Source: Clostridium sp. CAG:411 (GTDB taxonomy: Bacteria; Bacillota; Clostridia; Lachnospirales; Lachnospiraceae). From it: DNA of 27,975 bases. How positions within the stretch are numbered: the stretch's first letter is position 1; the number at the start of each line of letters is the position of its first letter. Below the pieces are notes generated by a model, which saw nothing but the letters and a program-made list of their open reading frames with translations, searched no databases and was not told the DNA's origin. Positions 8,106 to 16,700 of this stretch are shown piece by piece. The translations under genes were made by a program, and so were the position numbers. Where the stretch lies: the NCBI GenBank assembly GCA_000437275.1, contig FR899686.1:1-27975 (forward strand), given 5' to 3'.

Positions 8106-8280
8106 AATGATACCTCCTTAAAATATAGTTTTAACTGGAAAGATGCAAACCACCTGTTCCGAATACCTATATTGTTTGCAAAATATCGCTTTTTATTTAT
8201 GAAAACAGGGAATGGGAAGAAAAATAATGTTTTGCAAAATTGTTTTACGAAGGTTTTAGACTGTTTTATTTATTCGGTTG

Positions 8281-8289
8281 TGGTATAAT
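8281..8289 (+). promoter_or_regulatory. Extended -10 promoter of the CmpB-family gene
   Basis: TGG plus TATAAT (8282-8289) gives a consensus extended -10. The hexamer 17 bases upstream (CTGTTT, 8261-8266) is a weak -35. The predicted leader is about 50 bases and leads to a GAGGGAGAA ribosome binding site. Confidence 0.6.
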
Positions 8290-8348
8290 GGGAGTATTGT
8301 ACTATAAATAAAAGAGCAAAAATAAAGTACCAATGAGGGAGAACGATT

Positions 8349-9638
8349 ATGTCAATCTATGAACTGTTGTTATTGTTTCTGGTGTATTCTTTTGTCGGTT
8401 GGATTATTGAGACAATATTTGCCACAATAAAGCAAAGAAAGATAGCAAATAGAGGATTAATTAATGGCCCTTACTGCGTATTATACGGAGTAGGAGCTAT
8501 CATTATTTCTGTAACTTTGCGAGAACTGACAGGAATATGGTTATTTCTTTTTTCGGCTATCTATGCATCCGTGGTTGAATGGGCAGGCGGCTGGATTATC
8601 GAGAAAATTTGCCATGAGAGATGGTGGAATTATGAAAATAAAAGGTTTAATATTGGTGGCTATGTGTGCCTTTCCACATCGACTCTTTGGGGAATATTAG
8701 GTTATCTTATTGTAAGATTTTGTAATAAGTTCCTTTTTGAGTTGTATGATTTATTTCCAAGAACCTTGGCAGAGGTTTTATTATTAGTGTTGCTGGGACT
8801 GCTTGTGGTAGATATGCTGTTATCCATAATAATTATCAAGATTAAACCAAAAAATATACAGAAAATTGAAGATGCAAATAGTAAATTTTCCGTAGTCAGT
8901 AGAAAGCTTGGAAATTGGATTGCAAAGCATGTAAGAAACCGTCTACATAAAGCCTATCCAAAAACAGAAAAGGTAGACGCAGAAATGCGGGACCGAACAA
9001 TCTTTGCATATGGTTGTAGTTTTTATAAAATAGTATTACTGTTTCTAATCGGTGCATTTTTAGGGGATATTGTGGAAACCATATTTTGTAGAATTACAGT
9101 AGGCGTATGGATGAGCCGAAGTAGTGTTGTTTGGGGACAATTTAGTATCGTTTGGGGACTTGGAGTAGCAGGAGCTACCTTGCTTTTATATAAATACAGA
9201 GAAAGAAGCGATAGTTTTCTCTTTGTGCTTGGGACCGCTCTTGGAGGGGCTTTTGAATATCTTTGCAGTGTATTTACTGAAATCGTATTCGGAAAAGTAT
9301 TTTGGGATTACAGTGCGATACCATTTAACCTGGGAGGAAGGATTAACCTTTTGTATTGTTTCTTTTGGGGAATAGCTGCGGTTGTGTGGTTTAAAGTGCT
9401 ATATAAAAATCTATCAGACTGGATTGAAAAGATACCGTTAAAAATTGGTAAAGTCATAACATGGTTATTATTGTTATTTATGTGTGCCAATGTGATCGTT
9501 AGTTGTCTTGCATTGATTCGATATGATGAAAGGTCAAAGGGAGTTCCTTCAGACAATGGCTGGAAGTCTTATATGGATGTCCATTATAATGATGAGAAGA
9601 TGAAAAAAATCTATCCAAATGCTAAGACTACAGAGTAA
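8349..9638 (+). CDS. Duplicated CmpB-type (PF06541-like) membrane protein, putative ABC transporter permease
   Basis: A 429-residue integral membrane protein formed from two copies of the same module. Copy one (about residues 3-170) begins YELLLLFLVYSFVGWIIETIFATI and includes NRGLINGPYCVLYGVGA, EWAGGWIIEKICHERWWNYE and FNIGGYVCL. Copy two (about 226-400) repeats these as FYKIVLLFLIGAFLGDIVETIF, SSVVWGQFSIVWGLG, FEYLCSVFTEIVFGKVFWDYS and FNLGGRINL. The conserved VGW/GD-IxET, WxY/WDYS and N-x-GG elements mark the CmpB family, which databases label putative ABC transporter permeases although no ATPase is encoded nearby. The basic linker (about 180-220) is cytoplasmic. The function is not established. 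No terminator is visible after it, but the next gene has its own promoter. Confidence 0.82.
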   Translation: MSIYELLLLFLVYSFVGWIIETIFATIKQRKIANRGLINGPYCVLYGVGAIIISVTLRELTGIWLFLFSAIYASVVEWAGGWIIEKICHERWWNYENKRFNIGGYVCLSTSTLWGILGYLIVRFCNKFLFELYDLFPRTLAEVLLLVLLGLLVVDMLLSIIIIKIKPKNIQKIEDANSKFSVVSRKLGNWIAKHVRNRLHKAYPKTEKVDAEMRDRTIFAYGCSFYKIVLLFLIGAFLGDIVETIFCRITVGVWMSRSSVVWGQFSIVWGLGVAGATLLLYKYRERSDSFLFVLGTALGGAFEYLCSVFTEIVFGKVFWDYSAIPFNLGGRINLLYCFFWGIAAVVWFKVLYKNLSDWIEKIPLKIGKVITWLLLLFMCANVIVSCLALIRYDERSKGVPSDNGWKSYMDVHYNDEKMKKIYPNAKTTE

Positions 9639-9670
9639 AGATTGTATAGAACACCAATGTAGTTAATCGG

Positions 9671-9699
9671 TTGCGTTATGTCGATTTTTACATTATAAT
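9671..9699 (+). promoter_or_regulatory. Strong sigma-A-type promoter of the GGDEF gene
   Basis: TTGCGT (9671-9676), a spacer of exactly 17 bases, and a consensus TATAAT (9694-9699). The ~110-base leader contains a perfect 14-bp palindrome (9774-9787) shortly before the start codon; no c-di-GMP riboswitch consensus is visible. Confidence 0.75.
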
Positions 9700-9818
9700 G
9701 GTATAAGGTGTTAAAAGAGATGAAATATGTTTGCTTTGAACAGTTTCGTTTAAAAGGATACTGGTCAAAGCATTTTTCTATAGAAAATTGTGTTCTATAA
9801 AGATATGAGGTGAATGAA

Positions 9819-10967
9819 GTGCAACTTCAGCAAAAGGGCAATGAGGATAATGAAGAGTACGTAACAAATCTGAAGGCATTGCATTGTTATATGGTCACTA
9901 TTATTGTAGTGATTACGGTGTGGATTTTAAATCAACTGAATATTTTTATTGTGGATAAAAGGATTGCAGGGAAAGGCGTATTTCTATCTGTCTTTTTTTT
10001 CCTTTTGTGTGTCATTTTTTGCAAGATTTTCGGTTTGAAAAAGGGATATATAAAGTATGTAATTACAGGTTTTCTAGTATTATCCGTATCTATGATGGGA
10101 ACGTTTTTTACTTATCATGCAGTGTTAATTAATGTATTTCCGATTATGTACTCTATGTTATATTCTTCAAAAAGGATGATTATTTATACTACGATTTTAT
10201 CGGTGTTTAGTACCATTTTTATTGTTTTTGTAGGATACAAATATGGTATATGTGATTTAAACATGGTGTTCCTTTCTGTGACATCTAAAGATTATTATGT
10301 AAAGGGAACCGAATTAGTAAACCATGGATTTAATGATAATCCGATTGTAAATTTGACACTTTACTATGTGTTGCCACGGTGTATGATTTATGTTTCTATG
10401 ATTCCTGTGTGCAATACGGTTGTCAATCGTTTGCGTGATGAAAACAGTAGGGCAAATCGCAACAAATTGTTAGCAGAAATTGATACTTTGACAGGAGTAT
10501 ATATGCGAAGAACTGGTGAAAAGCAGATTGAAGTATATTTACAGGAAAAAGTCGGAGGCGTGTTCTGTATTGTCGATTTCGATGATTTTAAGCAAATTAA
10601 TGATACATATGGACATATTGTGGGAGACAAAGTATTAGCAAATTTAGCAGAGTGTATGAAGCAAATTGTTCAAAATAATGATGTTCTTATGCGACTTGGT
10701 GGAGATGAGTTTGGTATTTTTTTGCCATATGTTACGAACATAGAAGAGGCAAAAGAGAAAATCCAGAGACTTTTTAAACAGGTGCGTGACTGTCGAGTGG
10801 GAGAAAAAGAATCCATTCGTTTATCCATCAGTCTTGGTGGTATTATCGTTGATAAAGGGGTAGAGAGTAATTATGAGACACTTTATCGCAAAAGTGATAG
10901 ATTGCTCTATGAAGTGAAAAAACAGGGAAAGTGTAATTGGTTAGTAGAAAAAATGACAGAAGATTAG
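9819..10967 (+). CDS. Membrane-anchored GGDEF-domain diguanylate cyclase
   Basis: About 382 residues. The N-terminal ~200 residues contain five or six membrane helices (for example VTIIVVITVWIL and VFLSVFFFLLCVIF). A GGDEF domain of about 160 residues follows, from IDTLTGVYMRRTGE through DFDDFKQINDTYGHIVGD, the signature RLGGDEF and the C-terminal SLGG...YRKSDRLLYEVKKQGKN-like segment. It should make cyclic di-GMP from two GTP. The inhibitory I-site RxxD five residues before GGDEF reads QNND, so product inhibition is probably lost. GTG 9819 is preferred because GAGGTGA (9807-9813) lies 5 bases upstream; an in-frame GTG at 9810 would use that sequence as coding. The membrane sensor type was not recognised. 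Confidence 0.88.
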   Translation: MQLQQKGNEDNEEYVTNLKALHCYMVTIIVVITVWILNQLNIFIVDKRIAGKGVFLSVFFFLLCVIFCKIFGLKKGYIKYVITGFLVLSVSMMGTFFTYHAVLINVFPIMYSMLYSSKRMIIYTTILSVFSTIFIVFVGYKYGICDLNMVFLSVTSKDYYVKGTELVNHGFNDNPIVNLTLYYVLPRCMIYVSMIPVCNTVVNRLRDENSRANRNKLLAEIDTLTGVYMRRTGEKQIEVYLQEKVGGVFCIVDFDDFKQINDTYGHIVGDKVLANLAECMKQIVQNNDVLMRLGGDEFGIFLPYVTNIEEAKEKIQRLFKQVRDCRVGEKESIRLSISLGGIIVDKGVESNYETLYRKSDRLLYEVKKQGKCNWLVEKMTED

Positions 10968-10971
10968 TAGT

Positions 10972-11020
10972 AAGAGAGACAAGGTAGGATGATTGCTATG
11001 TTGTCTCTCTTTGTTTTTTT
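10972..11020 (+). terminator. Intrinsic terminator after the GGDEF gene
   Basis: A perfect 11-bp stem, AAGAGAGACAA (10972-10982) with TTGTCTCTCTT (11001-11011), followed by GTTTTTTT. The second hairpin just downstream, GCAACAT (11028-11034) with ATGTTGC (11042-11048), has no U-tract. Confidence 0.85.
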
Positions 11021-11059
11021 ACAAAAAGCAACATTTGTTTTATGTTGCACTGTTAAAAT

Positions 11060-11107
11060 AAGTGGTTTTAAAAACCGCTTGATAAGGTTATGTAAAATTG
11101 TTATACT
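11060..11107 (+). promoter_or_regulatory. Promoter of the DegV gene with palindrome abutting the -35
   Basis: TTGATA (11079-11084), 17 bases, TATACT (11102-11107) is a good sigma-A promoter. A 21-base near-perfect palindrome (11060-11080; arms AAGTGGTTTT and AAAACCGCTT, one mismatch) touches the -35 from upstream, a position typical of activator or repressor sites. The regulator is unknown. Confidence 0.55.
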
Positions 11108-11158
11108 TTTAGGTAGATAGTATGACAAAGATAGAGGGTAAGAAAGGATGGTCAGAAA

Positions 11159-12043
11159 ATGAAATATCAGGTTGTAAGTGATGGTTCTATGGATTTATCA
11201 CCAGAATTAGCAAAAGAAAAAAATATAGAGGTAGTTCCATTTTATGTATCGTTTGATTCGGAAAATTATAAAAAAGAAATAGTAGAAATTGGTGTGCGTG
11301 ATTTTTATCAGATGATGGTAGATCAAAAGGGAGTATTTCCAAAAACATCTTGTCCATCCGCACAGGATTTTTATAATGCATTTGAACCGTATGTAAAAGA
11401 GAATACTCCAATTATCTGCATTTGTATTTCTACGAAATTCAGCTCTTCCATGCAGTCAGCAAATAATGCAAAGGAGATGCTTTTGGAGGATTATCCAGAT
11501 GCACAAATCGCAGTAATTGATTCGCAGATTAATACAGTATTACAGGGAATGTATGTATTAGAAGCATGTCGTTTGCGTGATGAAGGAGTAGACTATCAGG
11601 AAGCGATTGAGCGATTATTAAATATTCGCGAGAGTGGTCGTATTTTCTTTACGATTGGCGATATTGATTATTTAAAACATGGAGGAAGAATCGGAAAATT
11701 AGCAGGAATTGCAGCCTCTTTATTGAATGTAAAACCGCTGATTACATTAAAAGAGGGGGAAATCTTTTCTTCTGGTATTGTTCGTAGTAGAAAAAAATCC
11801 TTACAAAAGGTTATTGAATTATTGATAGCTTATATGGATGAGTGTAACGTAAATATGGATACCTATCGTTTATGCATTGGATATGGATATTCTTATGAAG
11901 AAGCAGAGGAATTTAAGAGTATGGCATTGGAGAAGCTGGAAAAGTATGGCGTGAAAGATATTAAGTTGTATCAGATTGGTGCTACAATCGGGGTGCATAC
12001 AGGACCTTATCCAATTGGGTTTGGTATTATCAAAAAGGCATAG
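11159..12043 (+). CDS. DegV-family fatty-acid-binding protein
   Basis: A 294-residue DegV protein of standard length. Family marks include the N-terminal VSDGSMDLSPEL, the KTSCPSAQDF motif (KTSQPS in most members), the CISTKFSSSMQSANNA segment, VIDSQINTVLQGM, the DIDYLKHGGRIGK motif, LLNVKPLITLKEGEI, and the C-terminal GATIGVHTGPYPIGF. DegV/FakB proteins bind a fatty acid and present it to the FakA kinase for phosphorylation and use in phospholipid synthesis; whether this paralogue does so is not provable here, and no fakA is adjacent. It is expressed from its own promoter, and a HAD phosphatase follows 118 bases later without an obvious terminator. Confidence 0.92.
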   Translation: MKYQVVSDGSMDLSPELAKEKNIEVVPFYVSFDSENYKKEIVEIGVRDFYQMMVDQKGVFPKTSCPSAQDFYNAFEPYVKENTPIICICISTKFSSSMQSANNAKEMLLEDYPDAQIAVIDSQINTVLQGMYVLEACRLRDEGVDYQEAIERLLNIRESGRIFFTIGDIDYLKHGGRIGKLAGIAASLLNVKPLITLKEGEIFSSGIVRSRKKSLQKVIELLIAYMDECNVNMDTYRLCIGYGYSYEEAEEFKSMALEKLEKYGVKDIKLYQIGATIGVHTGPYPIGFGIIKKA

Positions 12044-12161
12044 ACTGTACTTTTGTCGCTGCATCTAAGCGAAAGTGAAGTTTGAAAATGTATTCGTATG
12101 CCAATCTCTTTGGAAATGTTTCATGCTAACGAAAGGAACATTGGTTGAGGGAGTTGAGAAT

Positions 12162-13043
12162 ATGGAGCTTGAACATCAAAAAAAAGAAAAAAGATCAGTA
12201 TTAGCAATTTGTTATGATTTTGACAAGACCCTATCTCCAGATGATATGCAGGCACAGGGGTATATTCAGTCGGTAGGGTATGACATTCGGGAATTTTGGG
12301 ATGAGTCCGACCGTTTAGCAAGGGAAAATGACATGGATACCAACTTGGCATATATGTATAAGATGGTGGAAGAATCGCAAGGGAAAATTGTCTTTAATCG
12401 AAAAAGTCTTGCGGAATATGGCTCTAAAGTGAAATTATTTCCGGGAGTCGATACCTGGTTTGAACGGATTAAGGAATATGGAGAGCGTTGTGGTGTGGAA
12501 GTAGAACATTATATTATTTCCTCTGGATTAAAAGAAATGATAGAAGGAACGTCCATTGCGAAGAAAGGTGTTTTTAAAAAGATTTATGCCAGTTCTTTTT
12601 ATTTTGATGCTCGTGGGGTTGCCAGATGGCCTGCGCAGGTAGTCAATTATACAAGTAAAACACAGTTCTTATTTCGAATAGAAAAGGGTGTACTAGATAT
12701 TAATGATTCTGGTGTAAATGATTACTTTGCGCCAGAGCATATGCGAGTACCTTTTCGAAATATGGTGTATATTGGAGATAGTGATACGGATATTCCTTGC
12801 ATGAAACTGGTGAATACATATGGTGGACATTCGATTGGTGTTTACAATCCCGCAACACAGGATAAAACCAAAGTATATAAAATGATGAATGACAATCGAA
12901 TTCGATATTATGCTTCTGCGGACTATTCAGAAGGACAGGAATTGGAGCAATTGGTAAAAAACATTATTGAGAAAACGGCAGCCTATGAAAAACTAGAAAG
13001 ACAATATGTGTACAATCAGCAGGAGGCAAAAGAGAGGAGGTAA
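12162..13043 (+). CDS. HAD-superfamily phosphatase
   Basis: A 293-residue haloacid-dehalogenase-type hydrolase. Motif I is CYDFDKTLSPDD, with nucleophile Asp19 and acid/base Asp21. Motif II is the Ser in YIISSG, and motif IV is YIGDSDTDIPCMK. The large insertion between motifs I and II (about residues 35-100, including the FPGVDTWFERI helix) forms the cap domain and resembles phosphoserine-phosphatase-like members. It likely removes phosphate from a small metabolite; the substrate is not known. ATG 12162 is chosen since GAGGGAG (12147-12153) lies 8 bases upstream; the reading frame is open back to 12075, but that would add about 29 unrelated residues. The next gene starts 4 bases after the stop, so the two form an operon. 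Confidence 0.87.
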   Translation: MELEHQKKEKRSVLAICYDFDKTLSPDDMQAQGYIQSVGYDIREFWDESDRLARENDMDTNLAYMYKMVEESQGKIVFNRKSLAEYGSKVKLFPGVDTWFERIKEYGERCGVEVEHYIISSGLKEMIEGTSIAKKGVFKKIYASSFYFDARGVARWPAQVVNYTSKTQFLFRIEKGVLDINDSGVNDYFAPEHMRVPFRNMVYIGDSDTDIPCMKLVNTYGGHSIGVYNPATQDKTKVYKMMNDNRIRYYASADYSEGQELEQLVKNIIEKTAAYEKLERQYVYNQQEAKERR

Positions 13044-13047
13044 GAAA

Positions 13048-13395
13048 ATGAAAAAGAGGATTCTTTCTTATCGAAAACGGGTGGATGCATTGTTAGAGGA
13101 CAATACAGAAGAAAAAAATTGGAACGAAATTTTGGAAGAACATCTGATTCAGATTGGTTTCTTTCAACATGAACGTTTGATACATTTAATTGTTACAGTG
13201 GTGTTTGCTATTCTGACATTATTATCCTTTGCAATTTTGCTGCTTACTACATTTCTGCCTGTTATGGCACTGTGTGTGTTGTTTTTGGTATTGTTAATTC
13301 CTTACATAGGACATTACTATTTATTAGAAAATGAAGTACAAAAAATGTATATACAGTATGATGAAATTTGGAAACGGGTAAAGATGCAAAAATAG
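13048..13395 (+). CDS. Small membrane protein with two predicted helices
   Basis: A 115-residue protein with a charged N-terminal ~50 residues (helical, rich in Glu/Lys), two adjacent membrane helices at about 50-75 and 78-97 (LIVTVVFAILTLLSFAILLLTTF, then MALCVLFLVLLIPYIG; given here only by their start and end), and a charged C-terminal helix. No motif or family was recognised. ATG 13048 is preceded by GAGGAGG (13034-13040). It follows the HAD gene by 4 bases, so the two are probably translated from one message; a functional link is inferred only from this. Confidence 0.75.
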   Translation: MKKRILSYRKRVDALLEDNTEEKNWNEILEEHLIQIGFFQHERLIHLIVTVVFAILTLLSFAILLLTTFLPVMALCVLFLVLLIPYIGHYYLLENEVQKMYIQYDEIWKRVKMQK

Positions 13396-13469
13396 AACAT
13401 ATTTTAGAGATTATGAAAAAAATATCAGATATGCATAGGGATAGTGAAAAAAATTATCAGCGTAATCTA

Positions 13470-13498
13470 TTGTTTCTTTCAAAAAAAACTGCTATGAT
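13470..13498 (+). promoter_or_regulatory. Promoter for the structured RNA / surface-protein transcript
   Basis: TTGTTT (13470-13475), a 17-base spacer and TATGAT (13493-13498) preceded by TGC, i.e. both -35/-10 spacing and an extended -10. Predicted start is at about 13504-13506, exactly at the first helix of the RNA element. Nothing coding is supported between 13396 and 13470. Confidence 0.7.
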
Positions 13499-13503
13499 AC
13501 AAC

Positions 13504-13737
13504 TTGTTAGTATAGACTAACAAAGAAGGGTGTATCGGGGATTTATATGGATTGTGTCTTAGAAATACTACAAAGGCGAATAGGAGAGGGAGAACCTCTC
13601 CATTTTTATGCTATAGAAGATATCTATAGTAGAAAAGCTTCCGTATCCAGTGCACAGATACGGGGAATGTTTCAAACAGATAAAAAACACAAACCATGGA
13701 CAGCAACAAGTGGTAGGATAGCGAGAAAGAAAAGAGG
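13504..13737 (+). ncRNA. Candidate structured RNA (long leader or stand-alone ncRNA) before the flavinylated surface protein
   Basis: Five helices can be seen by eye. P1: TTGTTAG (13504-13510) with CTAACAA (13517-13523), perfect. P2: a long-range helix joining 13547-13557 to 13687-13697 (ATGG with CCAT, one A-A mismatch, then TTGTGT with ACACAA), enclosing about 130 bases. Inside it: P3 GGAGAGG (13583-13589) with CCTCTCC (13595-13601); P4 CTATAGA (13611-13617) with TCTATAG (13623-13629); P5 CCGTATC (13641-13647) with GATACGG (13657-13663), extended by two U-G pairs. The P5 loop contains self-complementary GTGCAC. The promoter fires at the 5' edge and the 3' edge runs into the AAAGAGG ribosome binding site of the next gene. 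No riboswitch I know fits; size and clostridial context make raiA-type RNA a candidate, but I could not confirm it. Confidence 0.7.
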
Positions 13738-13743
13738 TTAAGT

Positions 13744-16700
13744 ATGGTAAAAGTTCGTCGGAACAGACAGAGATGGAAAAAATGGATTGCAATGATTGCG
13801 GTTGCTGCTACGGTAACAACAAGCGTACAAGGAATGCCTGTTTACACATATGCCAGTGAAGTAAGTGCTTCAGAGGCAAATACAGGAAAAGTGTATTATG
13901 ATGGTACATACGAAGGTACAGGAACAGGTTATGACAATGCAACTACAAAAATTGCAGTAACTGTCAAGGGTGATAAAATTGTAAAACTTGAGACGATTTC
14001 TCACGGAGATACATCAAGATATTATAAAAATGCACAGGTTATTCTTGATCAAATAGTGGAAAAGAATAGCACAGAAGTAGATACGGTTTCTGGCGCGACC
14101 TATAGTTCAAAGGGCATTATCCAAGCAGTAGAAGATGGATTGAGTCAGGCAAAGGCTGCTATGAACGATGGGTTTGCTGGTGGAAATGGTACAAAGGAAG
14201 ATCCTTATCAGATTAGCAATGCAAAACAGCTTAATTATTTTGCAACATCGGTTGATGAAGGCGAAACTTATGAAGGAAAATATGTGGTATTAACAAAGGA
14301 TATTTCACTTTCAGAGAAGAATTTTAATGCCATTGGAAATAAAGAAAATTCGTTTAATGGTTCTTTTGATGGACAGAAACATACCATTGATGGACTTACT
14401 ATCAAAGAAGAATACACAGAAGAAGCAAATGTTGGTTTGTTTGAAAAACTAGGAAGAGCTGCAAAGGTTTCGGATGTGAAGCTTACAAATGTAAACATTG
14501 CAGTTACAGGTACAGGTGTTCTTCGTGCAGGTGGAGTTGCAGGGGATACAGTTGCAGGAAATGCTTCTGTGAAGCCGGTTATTGATGGTTGTTCGGTAGA
14601 AGGAACGGTTGAAGCAAAAACAACTGGTGATGCACTTTGTTTTGCGGGTGGAGTTCTGGGAAGACAGATGACAAATGCATATGTAGTAAATAGTGGAACA
14701 GATGCAGAAGTACACAGTGTTTCTGCAAGTGGAAATATTTCTGCTTATGCAGGTGGTATTTCAGGAATGACAGGCGGAAAGACGTTAGTTGCTAACTGCT
14801 ATGCAACAGGTAATTGTAAGGCAGAAGCATCAAACAATACGAATTTTGGTGGTATGGCAGGTGGAATCGCAGGTATGCAGGCAGGAAGACAGTATAACGT
14901 TTACGCCACAGGAAATATGGAAACTACCAATAATAATTCTCCACACAAATGGGTTGGAGCAATTGATGGTGAATTGACAGGAAGCGTAGCAGACGGATAT
15001 GCTGTTTATGGATATTACAATACAGAAAGTGTACAAAAAATTAACAATACTGCATTGGAAGCTTTTCAGGCAGTTGGAACTGGAACAGTTTCAAAAGTGG
15101 GTACATTGGAAAATTGTGAAGGATTTAAAAAGGCATACTTTAGTACGACTGAGTTTGCAAGCACTTTAAATAGTAATATTGCAAAGGTAAACAAAAAATT
15201 AGAGGAAGCGTCTATCACAGATGTAGCTTTACAGAGCTGGTCTGTAGCAGGAAATAAGGTAGCACTTTCTGGAAAAGTTTACGAGGAGAGACAGAATGGA
15301 AAGATTTTCGCTAGTGGTACAGGAACAAAGGAAGATCCTTATTTGGTTTCCAATGAAAAGCAGTTGCGTGATTTTGCGGCCTCCCTTGCAGAGGATAATG
15401 ACTACTTTGGTACCTATGTAGCGTTAGCAAACGATATTATTTTATCTGATCAGGAATGGAATCCGATCGGAGGAAGTGACTATATGTTTGATGGAACCTT
15501 TGATGGAAAAGGTTATACGGTTTCTGGAATAAAAATGGGAACCAAAGAGGAGCCAAAAGAAATTGGTCAGGATATCTATAATGGTTTCTTTGGATTACTT
15601 GGTCAACATGCACTTGTAAAAGATTTACATCTTTCAGATGTAGCAATGTATACACATCGTGAAGCATCTTCTTATTTAGGAGGAATTGCAGCATATTTGT
15701 ATAAAGGAGCTTCTGTAGATGGTTGCTCTGTTTCTGGTGAACTTGTAAACGTTGCAGATAAGGGCAATAACTTTGCAGGTGGAATCGCTGGATTTATGTA
15801 CTATGGTTATATTATAAACAGTTGGACAAACGCTTATGTTTCTTCTACAACAAAGGGTGGAGCGATTGCAGAAGCAGGAGGTCTGGTAGGTTTAAATAAC
15901 CGTGGTTTAATTGCAAATAACTATACATTAGGAAATGTGTATGGAAGTGCAAATCGTGAAGAAGAAGGTATGGCTAGTATTAGTACATTGGTTGGTGTAC
16001 AGGCAGGTGCTTTGGTGAACTGTTATGCCATGGGAGATAATGAGACAGATGATTATTCTTACTATACTGGTGCAGTTTCCGGTTGGGTAACAGGAATTGG
16101 AAAGGCATACTGCAATTTCTACAATCAAAATGCAACTATGAAAATCGGTACTTTAACGCCAGATCCAATTATTGCAGTAGGAACAGTAGTAAGTGGTGGA
16201 ACCAATGAAGAAGGCGAAGAATATATTGGTGGTCTTATTTATGCAAACGATCCAATGAGTCAGAAGGATATGCAAAGTGAAAAGCTTGCTGCACAATTAA
16301 ATGCTACCTTTAAGAAATTCCCAATTGATATTACTGGTTGGGGATTAAAAGCAGATACTGCATTAAAGGAATGGTCTTATGATGCAGAAAAGCAGCGTGT
16401 TGTTGTAACAGACAATGCAGCAAAGGTAACGTATGAAAAACCATCTGTAGAATTTGTAGATGACGGTGGAGACAACGTTTCTTATGTAGATGGAACCTAT
16501 TATGGAAGAAATAAGTCTAAAACAGCTACAGTGCAGATTAAAATTGCAAATAATGTAGTTACAGATGCAAAAATCATTGCAGGAACTGCAGAAGATACCG
16601 AAGGTGTTATTGCGGAATTACTGTCAACACAGAAGGTGAGTGCACAGGGAGATGTAGCGGATGCGGTAAAGGAAGCATTGGCTAAGGCTGAATTAGGCGA

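Noticed and set aside
8106..8280. PerR box upstream of ahpC
   Set aside because: No TTATAATNATTATAA-like sequence was found; control of ahpC remains open.
13413..13520. A 35-codon frame across the promoter of the structured RNA
   Set aside because: No ribosome binding site, no recognisable product, and it covers the -35/-10 elements and the first stem.
13504..13737. c-di-GMP riboswitch controlling the surface protein
   Set aside because: The conserved ACGCAAAGCC-type core of class I is absent and the helix order does not match class II as far as I can tell.
13547..13741. A 64-codon open frame just before the surface protein gene
   Set aside because: It spans all inner hairpins and both arms of the long-range helix of the RNA element, matches no protein I know and looks like chance coding. 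It does have a GGGG stretch 6 bases upstream, so a leader peptide cannot be fully excluded.
14449..14715. Antisense Cys/Ser-rich frames within the surface protein gene
   Set aside because: They mirror the Gly/Thr/Ala-rich coding of the real gene on the opposite strand and are composition artefacts.
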